Below, in pieces: positions 35,846-44,019 of a stretch of 64,000 bases of DNA. The notes beneath the pieces were generated by a model. The model made no database searches. It was not told the DNA's origin and was given only the letters and a program-made list of their open reading frames with translations. Positions within the stretch are counted from its first letter, which is position 1. Each line of letters opens with the position of its first letter. Made by a program: the position numbers and the translations under genes. Source of the stretch: Prolixibacteraceae bacterium (GTDB taxonomy: Bacteria > Bacteroidota > Bacteroidia > Bacteroidales > Prolixibacteraceae); the NCBI GenBank assembly GCA_028683385.1, contig JAQUIJ010000014.1, forward strand, positions 62,001-126,000, given 5' to 3'.

Positions 35846-36988
35846 TTAGTTTGAGAGTTTTTTAACAGCATTAACGAGCACTTCGACGGCAAAATCAATT
35901 TCTTCGTCCGTCGTATGTTTTCCGGTTGAAATCCTTACCGTTGCCGTAGCAGTCCTGAAATCAAGGTTCATCGCATGAAGAACAGAAGAAATAGTTGTTT
36001 CTCCGGAATGACAGGCAGAACCGGTAGAAATTAAAATATCATTGCTGATGAAGGAAGCCAAGGCGTGAGCACTAACATTTTCAAAAGCCACACTTAGGGT
36101 ATTTGGCAAACAATTAGTCAGGTCGGCGTTGATTTTTACTGTCATCCCTAATTTTTCCTGCAATCCACGAAGGAGTTTATCACGGAGGGTTGAAAGGTGA
36201 TTGCTGATCGCTGAAAGGTTTTGTTGTGCCAGTTCACAAGCTTTTCCAAGCCCAACAATGTAGGGAACATTTTCTGTTCCCGGACGGATTCCCTTCTCCT
36301 GACTTGCTCCATGTATTAAATTTTCAATTTTTGTACCCTGCCTGATATACAACGCCCCAATACCTTTGGGTGCATACAATTTATGTCCGGCTATCGTGAG
36401 TAAATCAACGTTGAGTTTCTGTACATCAACTTCGATTTTGCCCAGCGATTGTGCAGCATCGGTATGGAAAGCAATCTGATTTTTCTTTGCAATAGTGGCT
36501 ATTTCACTTATTGGTTGAATTGTTCCCACTTCATTATTGGCGTGCATGATGGTAATTAATGCCGTGTCGGGGCGAATAGCTTTTTCAACATCAGCAGGAT
36601 TAACCCTACCAAAAGTATCTACCGGAAGGTAGGTGATTTCATAACCAAACGTAGCCAGATATTTGCACACTTCGGTTACGGCAGGGTGTTCAACAGCCGA
36701 GGTAATGATATGCTTTCCCTTTTCTTTATTGGCAAGGATGAAACCATGAATTGCCAGATTGTTTGATTCTGTGGCGCAACTGGTAAATACAATTTCTTCG
36801 GGCTTGGCATTGATTAAACTTGCTACCTGTTTACGTGCTTTGATAATGGCTTCCTTGTTGGTTCGGCCAATGGCATAAGCGCTGGAAGGGTTGCCAAAAT
36901 TTGTATCGAAATAGGGCAGCATCTCCGTTATAACCTCCAGGGCTATTGGGGTGGTTGCATTATAATCAAGGTAAATAGGTTTTTCCAT
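35846..36988 (-). CDS. Cysteine desulfurase (NifS/IscS family)
   Basis: 380-aa PLP enzyme that removes sulfur from cysteine and holds it as a persulfide. It has the N-terminal IYLDYNATTPI, PLP lysine in AGHKLYAPKG, and active-site Cys in STGSACHSG. I use ATG 36988 (MEKPIYLDYN) rather than 37009, which would overlap the porin gene. It follows the porin by 10 bases. In this operon it could supply sulfur to the DsrE proteins. Confidence 0.93.
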   Translation of the reverse strand: MEKPIYLDYNATTPIALEVITEMLPYFDTNFGNPSSAYAIGRTNKEAIIKARKQVASLINAKPEEIVFTSCATESNNLAIHGFILANKEKGKHIITSAVEHPAVTEVCKYLATFGYEITYLPVDTFGRVNPADVEKAIRPDTALITIMHANNEVGTIQPISEIATIAKKNQIAFHTDAAQSLGKIEVDVQKLNVDLLTIAGHKLYAPKGIGALYIRQGTKIENLIHGASQEKGIRPGTENVPYIVGLGKACELAQQNLSAISNHLSTLRDKLLRGLQEKLGMTVKINADLTNCLPNTLSVAFENVSAHALASFISNDILISTGSACHSGETTISSVLHAMNLDFRTATATVRISTGKHTTDEEIDFAVEVLVNAVKKLSN

Positions 36989-36998
36989 ATTCGTAAAT

Positions 36999-38108
36999 TT
37001 ATATTCCAATAGCTAACTGAAGGGTAAACATACTTTGGTCATCAATTTCCGAATGGTTAATGACTGTATAATCCAGACTTAGCTTTGCATTGTGTCCTTT
37101 CATATAGTAATTGATACCGCCGCTCAGGAAGTTGGTTTCATTCTTTTGTTCGATAGACACATTTTCGTAGCGAAAATAGGGCTGTAGATTTCCTTTAAAG
37201 ATTGGAGCGCCAAAATAATAGCCAGCCTGAAGGTAGAAAAGATCGGCATTGTCGCCCGGAATAAGTTTAGCGAAAGTATTTGTCTGGGTGCTGTTCTGTA
37301 TATGAATGTATGCCGATTCCACAGTAATAGCATCTTTGGCAACCGGATGATCAAAAAAACCGTCAACAGTCCAAATCATGTTATCCTGGCCAGTGATATT
37401 GTTCAAAGTCAAGTTCTTTTGGTTGTCGATACCAGCACCAAAACTCAATACTTTCTTTTTACCCAAATAGGTTCCCTGGTTGAACCACTCTTTTTCCGGC
37501 TCCAACAAATTGACGACCAAGCGGCCAACAACGCGAAGTTTATCTTCAGGATTGCCAGCATCTTCCACTCCTTCTGAAACCATCATGCGGTATTGCAGCC
37601 TACCGTCAAACGGATTGCCCCAAAGGGTTACACCATCATCCCGGCCCACTTTGCTGGTGTAAAATATACCACCCCGGATTCCACCTTGCATAAATGAAAG
37701 GTCGGTGGTTAGAAGCGACTTGGTTGAAGTGGTTCCGTAATTCCGGGTAAGGGGGACATACATGCGCCCGGCTTGTATTTTGAAACTCTCATTCAAGCTC
37801 AGGGTAATCCATAAATCACGAAAAGCCAAACCACTGCCAAGCCCCTGCGATGGGTTGTCCAAACCATCCTGCCCTAATCGGTCAACTGCAACATGGGCGA
37901 AAAACCCAAGGTAATCGGTTGGCTGTCCCTTTACCGATAAATATGCCCTTCGTACCATAAAGTCATTAAGGGCATTGCCGTTCTTGCCGTTTTCAACATG
38001 TTGATACCACGCCTGCGACCAAAAACCTATATCTAATTTATTTTGGGCAACGGCATTTTCAAGACTAAAAAGAATAGCGATAAAGAATAAAACCATAAGC
38101 TTTTTCAT
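36999..38108 (-). CDS. Outer-membrane porin (OprO/P-like)
   Basis: 369-aa beta-barrel porin. I start at ATG 38108, giving the signal KKLMVLFFIAILFSLENAVA; 38147 is an alternative with 13 more residues. The pattern IGFWSQAWYQHVENGKNGN, FMVRRAYLSVKGQPTDYLGF and IQAGRMYVPLTRNYG matches phosphate-selective porins O/P, which in Bacteroidota often carry anions other than phosphate. In this operon the likely solute is a sulfur anion; that is inference. Confidence 0.82.
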   Translation of the reverse strand: MKKLMVLFFIAILFSLENAVAQNKLDIGFWSQAWYQHVENGKNGNALNDFMVRRAYLSVKGQPTDYLGFFAHVAVDRLGQDGLDNPSQGLGSGLAFRDLWITLSLNESFKIQAGRMYVPLTRNYGTTSTKSLLTTDLSFMQGGIRGGIFYTSKVGRDDGVTLWGNPFDGRLQYRMMVSEGVEDAGNPEDKLRVVGRLVVNLLEPEKEWFNQGTYLGKKKVLSFGAGIDNQKNLTLNNITGQDNMIWTVDGFFDHPVAKDAITVESAYIHIQNSTQTNTFAKLIPGDNADLFYLQAGYYFGAPIFKGNLQPYFRYENVSIEQKNETNFLSGGINYYMKGHNAKLSLDYTVINHSEIDDQSMFTLQLAIGI

Positions 38109-38176
38109 CGACAGGAATTTTAAAGTTTGTTTATGAAATTTCAACATCTTATTACCTTTAAATAAAGACCAAATAA

Positions 38177-39412
38177 TTAAAGTTTAACTGGAATCCCGAT
38201 TAACTTACCACCTGTTTTAAGCAGATTTTTATAGAATTCTTTTTTTAAGCTAATCGGACTTAACCACCATTTTTCGAAAAGCACTTTCCCGATATGCCAT
38301 TTCCAACCAATCTGTTTTAAATGAACCTGTGGATGGGGTTCCCCGAAGAAATCACCGTAGGCAAATCCGGCCAAATCCTCTCCGGCTTCGAGCATGCAAT
38401 AACCGTCGGCACAGAATTTTTCATCCGCTTTCTCTCCTTTAATTTTCCGGACAATGTTTTTTGCAACAACATCGGACTGCAAGTGGGCAAAAACCCCGGC
38501 TTTGGGCAACATCATTGGCTTATCCGGAAACCACCTGCCGGGCAAAGGAATGGAAGCAATGTCGCCAATAGCAAATACATTTTCATGTTTTGTTTCAAGT
38601 GTCTGCGGGTTTACATCGATCCACCCGTTTGCGTTAACAAAATCCGATTGTCTAATAACTTCTGGTGCTTGATGCGGTGGAATGACGATCAACAAATCGT
38701 AATCAAAAGGTTCTTTCCCGTTGAAAAACAGTTGTTTTGATGTTGTGTCAACCGATCCGAGTTGCATGGATGGATAAAATTGAATTCCTTTTTGATCCAA
38801 TATACTTTTTACCGCATTTCCAAGTTCAGGCCCTGCAACTGGCAGCGGCTGTGGTTCGGGAGTGAACAGACTTATCTCAACTTTTTCGCGAATACCTTTT
38901 GATTTTAGAAAATCTTCGATAAGCATTGCCCCTTCGTGAGGTGCACCGGGACATTTGTAGGGCATTGAAGAAATAACCAGCGCAACTTTTCCGCCTGAAA
39001 AATTATTCAACGCATGGTGCAATTTGGACGCACCTTCGAGGGTGTAGAAAGTATGGACGCTGTTGTCCCAGCCTTGTATTTTTTCAGGGGCTAAATCGGC
39101 GCCAAGGGCGATTACCAGAAAATCGTAACGATATTCTTTGTCGCCCGTTTTTACTGTTTTCTCAGCCGGAACAATTTCGCTAACCGTAGCATTTACTATT
39201 TCAATGTTCTTTTTCAGAAGCGATTTGAGAGGGACACGTATTTGCTTTTCGTTTCGGTCGCCGTTCATCAGCCATAAAAACGATGGGGCAAAGGAATGTT
39301 CCTTGTTCTTTTCGATCAGGATAATTTTGTGATCACCACCAATTTGGCTGCTCAATTCATTGGCCGTTACAATTCCCCCAACACCACCGCCTATAACTAT
39401 TATTGTCTTCAT
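38177..39412 (-). CDS. Sulfide:quinone oxidoreductase-like flavoprotein
   Basis: 411-aa FAD protein. The start at 39412 begins KTIIVIGGGVGGIVTANEL (Rossmann GxGxxG); a longer start at 39457 would overlap the upstream gene. Cys in SMPYKCPGAPHE is placed as in SQR enzymes, and FCADGYC near residue 340 gives further Cys; IGDIASIPL is the second FAD motif. It would oxidise sulfide to persulfide or polysulfide and reduce the quinone pool. It starts 5 bases after the ArsR-rhodanese gene. Confidence 0.88.
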   Translation of the reverse strand: MKTIIVIGGGVGGIVTANELSSQIGGDHKIILIEKNKEHSFAPSFLWLMNGDRNEKQIRVPLKSLLKKNIEIVNATVSEIVPAEKTVKTGDKEYRYDFLVIALGADLAPEKIQGWDNSVHTFYTLEGASKLHHALNNFSGGKVALVISSMPYKCPGAPHEGAMLIEDFLKSKGIREKVEISLFTPEPQPLPVAGPELGNAVKSILDQKGIQFYPSMQLGSVDTTSKQLFFNGKEPFDYDLLIVIPPHQAPEVIRQSDFVNANGWIDVNPQTLETKHENVFAIGDIASIPLPGRWFPDKPMMLPKAGVFAHLQSDVVAKNIVRKIKGEKADEKFCADGYCMLEAGEDLAGFAYGDFFGEPHPQVHLKQIGWKWHIGKVLFEKWWLSPISLKKEFYKNLLKTGGKLIGIPVKL

Positions 39413-39417
39413 GTTGC

Positions 39418-40092
39418 TTAATTTGAGTGATTCATTTCCAATTGTTTCATTTTCCATTCGGGATAACCTTCGTCGAGACGGCGAACATTATACCCTTGCT
39501 CGGTAAGTATCCGAACAGCTTCGTCGGCAAGTACACAGAAAGGGCCACGACAATAGGCAATAATTTCCTTATCGGCAGGGAGTGTTTTTAATTTCGCCAT
39601 CAATTCATTCATAGGAAGTGATAAGGCTCCGGTGATGTGGCCGAACTCGAATTCGACGGAAGGCCGGACATCCATAAGCAACACATTGTTATTTTTGATC
39701 ATACTTTCCAGTTCGACGAGACTTACGGCATTGCCCGATTGATTGTCGGTTCGCTGTCGGTTCATGATTTTCTCCAACTCGGCAATTTCGGTTACAGCAT
39801 ATTTAACAACGTGCTGGTAGAGGGCTAAGAATTCATCGTTGACCAGTGAGTAGTAAACGTATTGTTTCTCTTTTCGCGACTTTACAATGTTATTGTTCTT
39901 GAGTACCTGCAAATGTTGTGAGGCGTTGGCAAAATTCAGGTTGGTGATTTGAACAATGGCCTCCACACTTTTTTCGCCTTGCGAAAGCATTTCGATAATT
40001 TCGAGCCGAAAGGGATTCGACAAGGCTTTCAGCAGTTTAGCCAATCCATCGTACATGGCATCTTTAAATTCACGTCCTTCCATAATCATCAA
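39418..40092 (-). CDS. ArsR-family regulator fused to a rhodanese domain
   Basis: 224-aa fusion. Residues about 10-110 form a winged helix of the ArsR type (LLKALSNPFRLEIIEML and QHLQVLKNNNIVKSRKEK). The rhodanese domain (about 120-215) has DVRPSVEFEFGHI and an active loop CRGPFC (Cys181, Cys186). The usual metal-binding ELCVCD of ArsR is absent, and these two are the only cysteines, so a sulfur species sensed as persulfide at Cys181 is likely. ATG codons at 40092, 40089 and 40083 are possible; the third leaves a 20-base leader after the predicted promoter. It would repress its own operon through the inverted repeat at 40124-40161. Confidence 0.9.
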   Translation of the reverse strand: MMIMEGREFKDAMYDGLAKLLKALSNPFRLEIIEMLSQGEKSVEAIVQITNLNFANASQHLQVLKNNNIVKSRKEKQYVYYSLVNDEFLALYQHVVKYAVTEIAELEKIMNRQRTDNQSGNAVSLVELESMIKNNNVLLMDVRPSVEFEFGHITGALSLPMNELMAKLKTLPADKEIIAYCRGPFCVLADEAVRILTEQGYNVRRLDEGYPEWKMKQLEMNHSN

Positions 40093-40108
40093 TTATTGAT
40101 TGAAGGTA

Positions 40109-40138
40109 CAAATATAGGAATTTAATTCAAGTATTCAA
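40109..40138 (-). promoter_or_regulatory. Promoter of the ArsR-rhodanese/SQR operon
   Basis: On the minus strand TATATTTG (bases 40109-40116) fits the Bacteroidota -7 element TAnnTTTG, and a TTG (40136-40138) lies 19 bases upstream as a -33 element. The start codon is 17-26 bases beyond. The -33 region lies inside the left arm of the inverted repeat. Confidence 0.65.
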
Positions 40139-40161
40139 TGTATTTATTGAATACTTGAATT
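40124..40161. promoter_or_regulatory. Operator: 16-bp perfect inverted repeat
   Basis: AATTCAAGTATTCAAT (40124-40139) and its exact reverse complement (40146-40161), with a 6-base spacer. It overlaps the -33 box of the operon promoter, the standard place for a self-repressing ArsR protein. Perfect arms of this length are unlikely by chance in the 400 bases around it. Confidence 0.85.
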
Positions 40162-40356
40162 CGTGTGTCATATTTATCGGTATGGGAGACAAACAATGAC
40201 CATCTTCACAATCGTTACTATTGAATCTTCTGCATACTTTCAAATTAATCCAAATTTTATTAAGGCTGCATAGGCTAATTGTAACACTATGCAAAAACGG
40301 TTGGATGAGCCATATCCTAAACCTGGAAATTCATTTACTAAACAGATGATGAGAAA

Positions 40357-40488
40357 ATGTTAGAATTAACCGCAGAAGAACAAGCAATCTATACCAAGTT
40401 TGTGAATCAAATACGACAATCCATCTATGACCAAAATGAAGTGAAGTTCAATAAGTCTAAAACAGAATTAAGTGAGCATATCAAATAG
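40357..40488 (+). CDS. Possible 43-aa peptide
   Basis: ATG at 40357, TAG at 40486-40488: MLELTAEEQAIYTKFVNQIR... ending TELSEHIK. Charged, mostly helical, with no signal. It could be a remnant of a longer protein or a short regulator. There is no homology that I recognise and the spacing gives no operon context. Low support. Confidence 0.25.
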   Translation: MLELTAEEQAIYTKFVNQIRQSIYDQNEVKFNKSKTELSEHIK

Positions 40489-40865
40489 TAAACTATTTGA
40501 TATATATTGTCTGGCTAAACCTGAACAAGGGAAGAGTGAGCAAAGCAAGCTCGGGGTGAGTCATGAAAAAGACATCTGATGTTTAATCTTTCCATTTACT
40601 TAAAGTTGTCACTATAAAATTATAATCCTTGACAGGCAATGATTTTGAAAGATTTTTGTGTTCGATAAATTGACAAACTGAGGAAAAATGAATTACAATA
40701 ATATTACAAATTATGCTGCAATTAAGTTTTCCAAAAGCTTCAAATCCTCCAACAAATGGTTCGAGTTTTGTACCATAGGGGTCACTTTTAAAACTCGAAA
40801 CCACTTGATTATCAGGTGGTTTTGTTGTTTTTATGGCTTCGGGGTAAACATAGGGTAAACAATTT
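40489..40865. other. Gene-poor stretch before the SNase gene
   Basis: No credible gene. An ORF at 40583-40804 (minus) has atypical composition and a GTG start. It includes a repeated GGGTAAAC (40842-40849 and 40853-40860) and a short stem AACCAC/GTGGTT around 40799-40822. It may mark the edge of the mobile-element-like region that follows. Confidence 0.4.
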
Positions 40866-41357
40866 TTAGAAGATTTTTACGATATTATAAAGCCCTAATT
40901 TCTTCTTTTTTGCAATAGAATTTAGTTTTTGAAAATTGCTTAACTGACTGCAAGCTATAAGGTTATATGATTTTGAATATCCGTCCGCAATCATTTTTTC
41001 ATTCAGACATTTACCATCCGAAAGATACACATAAGCTAAGGTTCTTCCATAAGCATCCTGATGATTTTCCTTCTCTAAAGCTAATGTAACTGGTGTTTCA
41101 GGTGGCGCAAGTTTCAAAAGATACTTGTGTGCCATTCTGCCCAATTCCATCAACAATTGACCGGCAACATGGGTTTCCCGTTCATCCTGTAAAAGTTTGT
41201 TACACGGCTTAATTTCCGGTGCATCTATACCCAAAAACCTTACTTCTTCTTGCTCTTTATTGAAGATATTTTCGACAATTACTCCGTCTCCATCAACAAC
41301 ATTGATGATTTTAAGATGCGTTTTAAAAAAATAAGGTTCTTTTACATTAAACTGCAT
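40866..41357 (-). CDS. Staphylococcal-nuclease-like (SNase) protein
   Basis: 163-aa thermonuclease fold. DGDGVIVEN, VRFLGIDAPEI and YGRTLAYVYL are the recognisable SNase elements; the catalytic Arg-Glu-Arg would be in VRFLGIDAPE, REThVAG and YGRT. No signal peptide is obvious, unlike secreted nucleases, so it may be cytoplasmic. Such genes are common in mobile elements. It is the last minus-strand gene before the plus-strand 268-aa gene. Confidence 0.88.
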   Translation of the reverse strand: MQFNVKEPYFFKTHLKIINVVDGDGVIVENIFNKEQEEVRFLGIDAPEIKPCNKLLQDERETHVAGQLLMELGRMAHKYLLKLAPPETPVTLALEKENHQDAYGRTLAYVYLSDGKCLNEKMIADGYSKSYNLIACSQLSNFQKLNSIAKKKKLGLYNIVKIF

Positions 41358-41445
41358 TGTTTTACATCGTTTTAAATATTGATATTCAAGTAATTAGGTT
41401 GTAAATTTACAATAAAAATAATATTCACATTTAAAAATTATCACA

Positions 41446-42252
41446 ATGGCAAAACAAGCAGGTCCATTAAAATACCAGGGAACTTTGGGTGATATCCGCC
41501 ATTTCAAAATCAAAGGATTACCTGGTCATTATGCAGGTTTAGTTGGTGGCCCTTCGGGCGAACAGGTAAAAACCGCCTCCGAGTTTGAAAGAACCCGTGA
41601 AAATATGAATGAGTTTTCAGGTTGTGCTTCAGCCGGAAAATCAATTCGGGTTGGACTTTCGCAGTTAATGAAACAAATGAGTGACCCGCAATTGACCGGA
41701 AGGTTAACTGCCATCATGAAAAAGATTAATCTGGAGGACCAGACCGAAGCCAGGGGTTACAGGGCAATCCTGATTTCCACGCAACGCCAACACTTAACAG
41801 GATTGGCATTTAATAGAAATGTAAGTTTCGACAGCATTTTTTCAGCTCCGTTCACCCTTGTGAACAATACTGAAAGAAATGGTGCTTCTTTCACTGTTCC
41901 GGCCTTCAATCCGATGAGTTTTGTAAATGCACCTGCAGGAGCAACACACTTCCGATTGATAAATGCAATTTCGGTTATTTCGGATTTTGCGTATAACAGC
42001 AACTCTGGAAATTATGAACCCATCGAACCTGCGCTCAATGAAGTTTCAGATGTCGCCTATTCCGACTATTTGGATTTAGGAACCAAAATCAATGTTGCAA
42101 CTGAAGTTTCTGCAATTCTTCCCGGAGCTCCGGCAATGAATGAAAATGTAAGCGTATTGAATTGCATCGGTATCGAGTTTTACCAGCAGGTTGGAGCAAA
42201 CTATTACCTGTTTAATTCAGGTAATGCACTTAAAGTTCAGGATATTTTCTAA
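41446..42252 (+). CDS. Protein of unknown function, 268 aa
   Basis: Soluble protein without signal or membrane segment. N-terminus AKQAGPLKYQGTLGDIRHFK with a basic helix (TRENMNEF ... LSQLMKQM), and a C-terminal beta-rich half (APAGATHFRLINAISVI). Only one Cys-poor core; no motif I can name. Proteins of this look recur in Bacteroidota next to integrative elements, but I do not recall a family name. It is followed by a strong terminator. Confidence 0.7.
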   Translation: MAKQAGPLKYQGTLGDIRHFKIKGLPGHYAGLVGGPSGEQVKTASEFERTRENMNEFSGCASAGKSIRVGLSQLMKQMSDPQLTGRLTAIMKKINLEDQTEARGYRAILISTQRQHLTGLAFNRNVSFDSIFSAPFTLVNNTERNGASFTVPAFNPMSFVNAPAGATHFRLINAISVISDFAYNSNSGNYEPIEPALNEVSDVAYSDYLDLGTKINVATEVSAILPGAPAMNENVSVLNCIGIEFYQQVGANYYLFNSGNALKVQDIF

Positions 42253-42280
42253 TTGAAATACAGGGCTATTATCTAAGGAA

Positions 42281-42310
42281 GCCTCACCAATCCGGTGGGG
42301 TTTCTTTTTT
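42281..42310 (+). terminator. Intrinsic terminator after the 268-aa gene
   Basis: Stem CCTCACC (42282-42288) / GGTGGGG (42294-42300, one wobble pair) with loop AATCC, followed by TTTCTTTTTT. Confidence 0.85.
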
Positions 42311-42460
42311 TATCATTTTTCACTAATACATAGCTCATATTGCCCTTATCCACGAATCAACTATTGATTAGTCATTCTTTCCCGAAATTGGTACAGCAAG
42401 TGATTTCGGAACCCAAACCAAACATTTTTAAAACAAAAAGAAAAAAAACGAAAAAAAAAG

Positions 42461-42636
42461 AAAAAGAAAGCCTTTTTTGAGGGTGGCGAGGCTGGGCTGT
42501 CAAGGTTTTTGTGAAAAAAATACTACCCGAAGGGTGGAGATTTTTTTTGCAAAACCCGAAGGGCTTAACCTTGATAGCCCAATGTGGGGCGGCTTGTGCG
42601 AAGCCACCCTAACTTTGCTTTCCTTTTTTAATTTTT
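42461..42636. ncRNA. Large imperfect inverted-repeat structure (possible RNA or transfer/att site)
   Basis: Nested arms: GGGTGGC (42481-42487) with GCCACCC (42603-42609), and GGGCTGTCAAGGTT (42494-42507) with AACCTTGATAGCCC (42567-42580, one mismatch), enclosing two small ACCCGAAGGG hairpins. The A-rich block before and T-rich block after (CTTTGCTTTCCTTTTTT) can extend the stem. The whole 170-bp feature folds as one rod with hairpins in the loop. It precedes an excisionase-like gene. Could be a structured RNA, an ssDNA replication or transfer origin, or an attenuator; not identifiable from sequence alone. Confidence 0.55.
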
Positions 42637-42727
42637 TATGCTGTATTGTATCCCCATACTTCTTTTGACGATAAATATCAATAAGGCACGTATCACTGTT
42701 TTTCTTTTGTAGAAAAAATCAGTTTGT

Positions 42728-43066
42728 ATGGAAAATCCATTTGAAATAATCATTCAAAGATTAGATTCTATTGAACGATTGCTTATTGAAATGAAAACAG
42801 GTTCACGTAATGAAAATGCACCAACCTGGAAAGGCAATGAATTAATGAATGTGCAGCAAGTGGCTGAGTATTTATCATTGGCAGTTCAAACAATTTATAG
42901 TTTAGTACACAAGATGGAAATACCCAATTTTAAACGTGGTAAGAGGCTTTATTTTAAGAGAACAGAGATTGATGATTGGATTGGGCAAGCAAGGCGGAAA
43001 ACGATGTCTGAAATTGAGCAGGAGGCTTCAAATTATTTGTTTAGGAAACGGAAACCTAAAATTTGA
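42728..43066 (+). CDS. Excisionase-family / HTH_17 DNA-binding protein
   Basis: 112-aa protein. It has an N-terminal helix (about 1-30) and an HTH_17 domain with NVQQVAEYLSLAVQTIYSLV and a wing IPNFKRGKRLYFKRTEIDDWI. Highly typical of excisionase-like factors in Bacteroidota integrative conjugative elements. It suggests the surrounding region is, or was, a mobile element, with the structured site just upstream as its target. No integrase is in the window. Confidence 0.85.
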   Translation: MENPFEIIIQRLDSIERLLIEMKTGSRNENAPTWKGNELMNVQQVAEYLSLAVQTIYSLVHKMEIPNFKRGKRLYFKRTEIDDWIGQARRKTMSEIEQEASNYLFRKRKPKI

Positions 43067-43113
43067 AACAGAATGCACATGACCGGCACAATCCAAACGG
43101 GGTGAGCAATATC

Positions 43114-43527
43114 GCAGTGGAAAGTAAATAGCACGATGCTGATTGCGGGTGGGGAAAAAACAAAGGTGGTGATTGAGCGAAATGTAGCAATTGCAGGGAA
43201 TGGAATGTAGCATCAGATGGCTGGTTTTATAGGGATGGAATTGTATTGCAAATTTGCAAATGTTGCAAACTCTACAATTTGCGCGCTGGGTAAAAAGCAG
43301 CCGCGATGCGGAATGAAATATGGGCTGGATTGCGGAATGGAGCGAATGAGCCACTTTTGTTGTGCGGTGCTGAAGTTGGTGAGTGAAAGAAGGCAAAATG
43401 CAGTGTAAGGATAGTGAAGTGAATGCAGCGAAGCGAAGGAACGAAACGCCTGAACGGAATGACGCCGATTGAATGAACCTACTGCAAGCACAGGATAGGA
43501 GATAAACTAAATTTTACTTTCCACTGC
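43114..43527. repeat. 414-bp segment bounded by a perfect 15-bp inverted repeat
   Basis: GCAGTGGAAAGTAAA at 43114-43128 and its exact reverse complement TTTACTTTCCACTGC at 43513-43527, 384 bases apart. No open reading frame of note inside and no clear target-site duplication outside. Could be a MITE-like element or the ends of a long structured region. Confidence 0.5.
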
Positions 43528-43621
43528 ACCGCTGAAAGGGAGGTGGGGAATTTTGTGGTTTTCTTTCCGGGATGCTGAAAAAAGCACTGATGCTCGCGAA
43601 CGAGGTGGGCTGGGTTGTGTG

Positions 43622-43719
43622 GCTATTTTACATAGTGGGATTATAGGGCTGGCAAAAACACTTCATTTATACCATTAAAAGTTGCCTGTGCCTATAATAG
43701 CCCATTATGTAAAAATAGC
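43622..43719. repeat. Imperfect inverted repeat, 26-29-base arms
   Basis: Left arm 43622-43647 and right arm 43691-43719 pair almost throughout (GCTATTTTACATAGTGG with CCCATTATGTAAAAATAGC, and ATTATAGG with CCTATAAT), with a 43-base loop. It is the most extended stem in the 953-bp gap and a candidate recognition site for a relaxase, recombinase or regulator. Confidence 0.6.
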
Positions 43720-44019
43720 TTAGGGTTGTATTTTTTCTGGTGCTAATGGGCACGGTGGTGGCGGTTGGAGTGACCATGTTTTTTTGCTTTTTGTGGGTTG
43801 GGAAGGCTCTTAGCCAACGGAGGAACGACGGACGGCTATGTGCCTTATGAGCGATGGGTTTGCAAAAAATGTGACAGAAAAAAACAACAGAAGGGTTGGC
43901 TGCGGGGAAGCCGGCAAAAAGACCGTGCAAGCCCTGAACGTTTCATTTCAAGTGAAGGGCGGGGATTTTTGACGGCTGTGGGAAATGTACAGTTGAAAAG
44001 GATTTTGTATCTATTAAAG

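Larger units (their letters stand above)
43067..44019. other. Gene-free region with long inverted repeats
   Basis: 953 bases with no convincing gene, with more G+C than its surroundings. It holds two separately listed structures (43114-43527 and 43622-43719). The short ORF at 43798-44025 is not convincing. The layout resembles the non-coding transfer region of mobile elements. Nothing further is recognisable. Confidence 0.5.

Noticed and set aside
35830-35898. Longer start for the exported DsrE protein
   Set aside because: Adds 23 residues before a clean signal peptide and overlaps the cysteine desulfurase gene. The ATG at 35829 fits better.
40700-40800. A GGTTCGAGTTTTGTACC stretch that resembles a tRNA T-arm
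   Set aside because: The bases around it do not form a T stem, and no matching acceptor, D or anticodon arms fit. Not a tRNA as far as I can fold it.
40583-40804. 73-aa reading frame on the minus strand
   Set aside because: GTG start, no motif, odd composition and no neighbours in an operon. The frame also stays open upstream without a better start. More likely non-coding DNA.
42477-42668. 63-aa reading frame across the rod-like structure
   Set aside because: It lies entirely inside the inverted repeat and T-tracts and has no protein-like composition.
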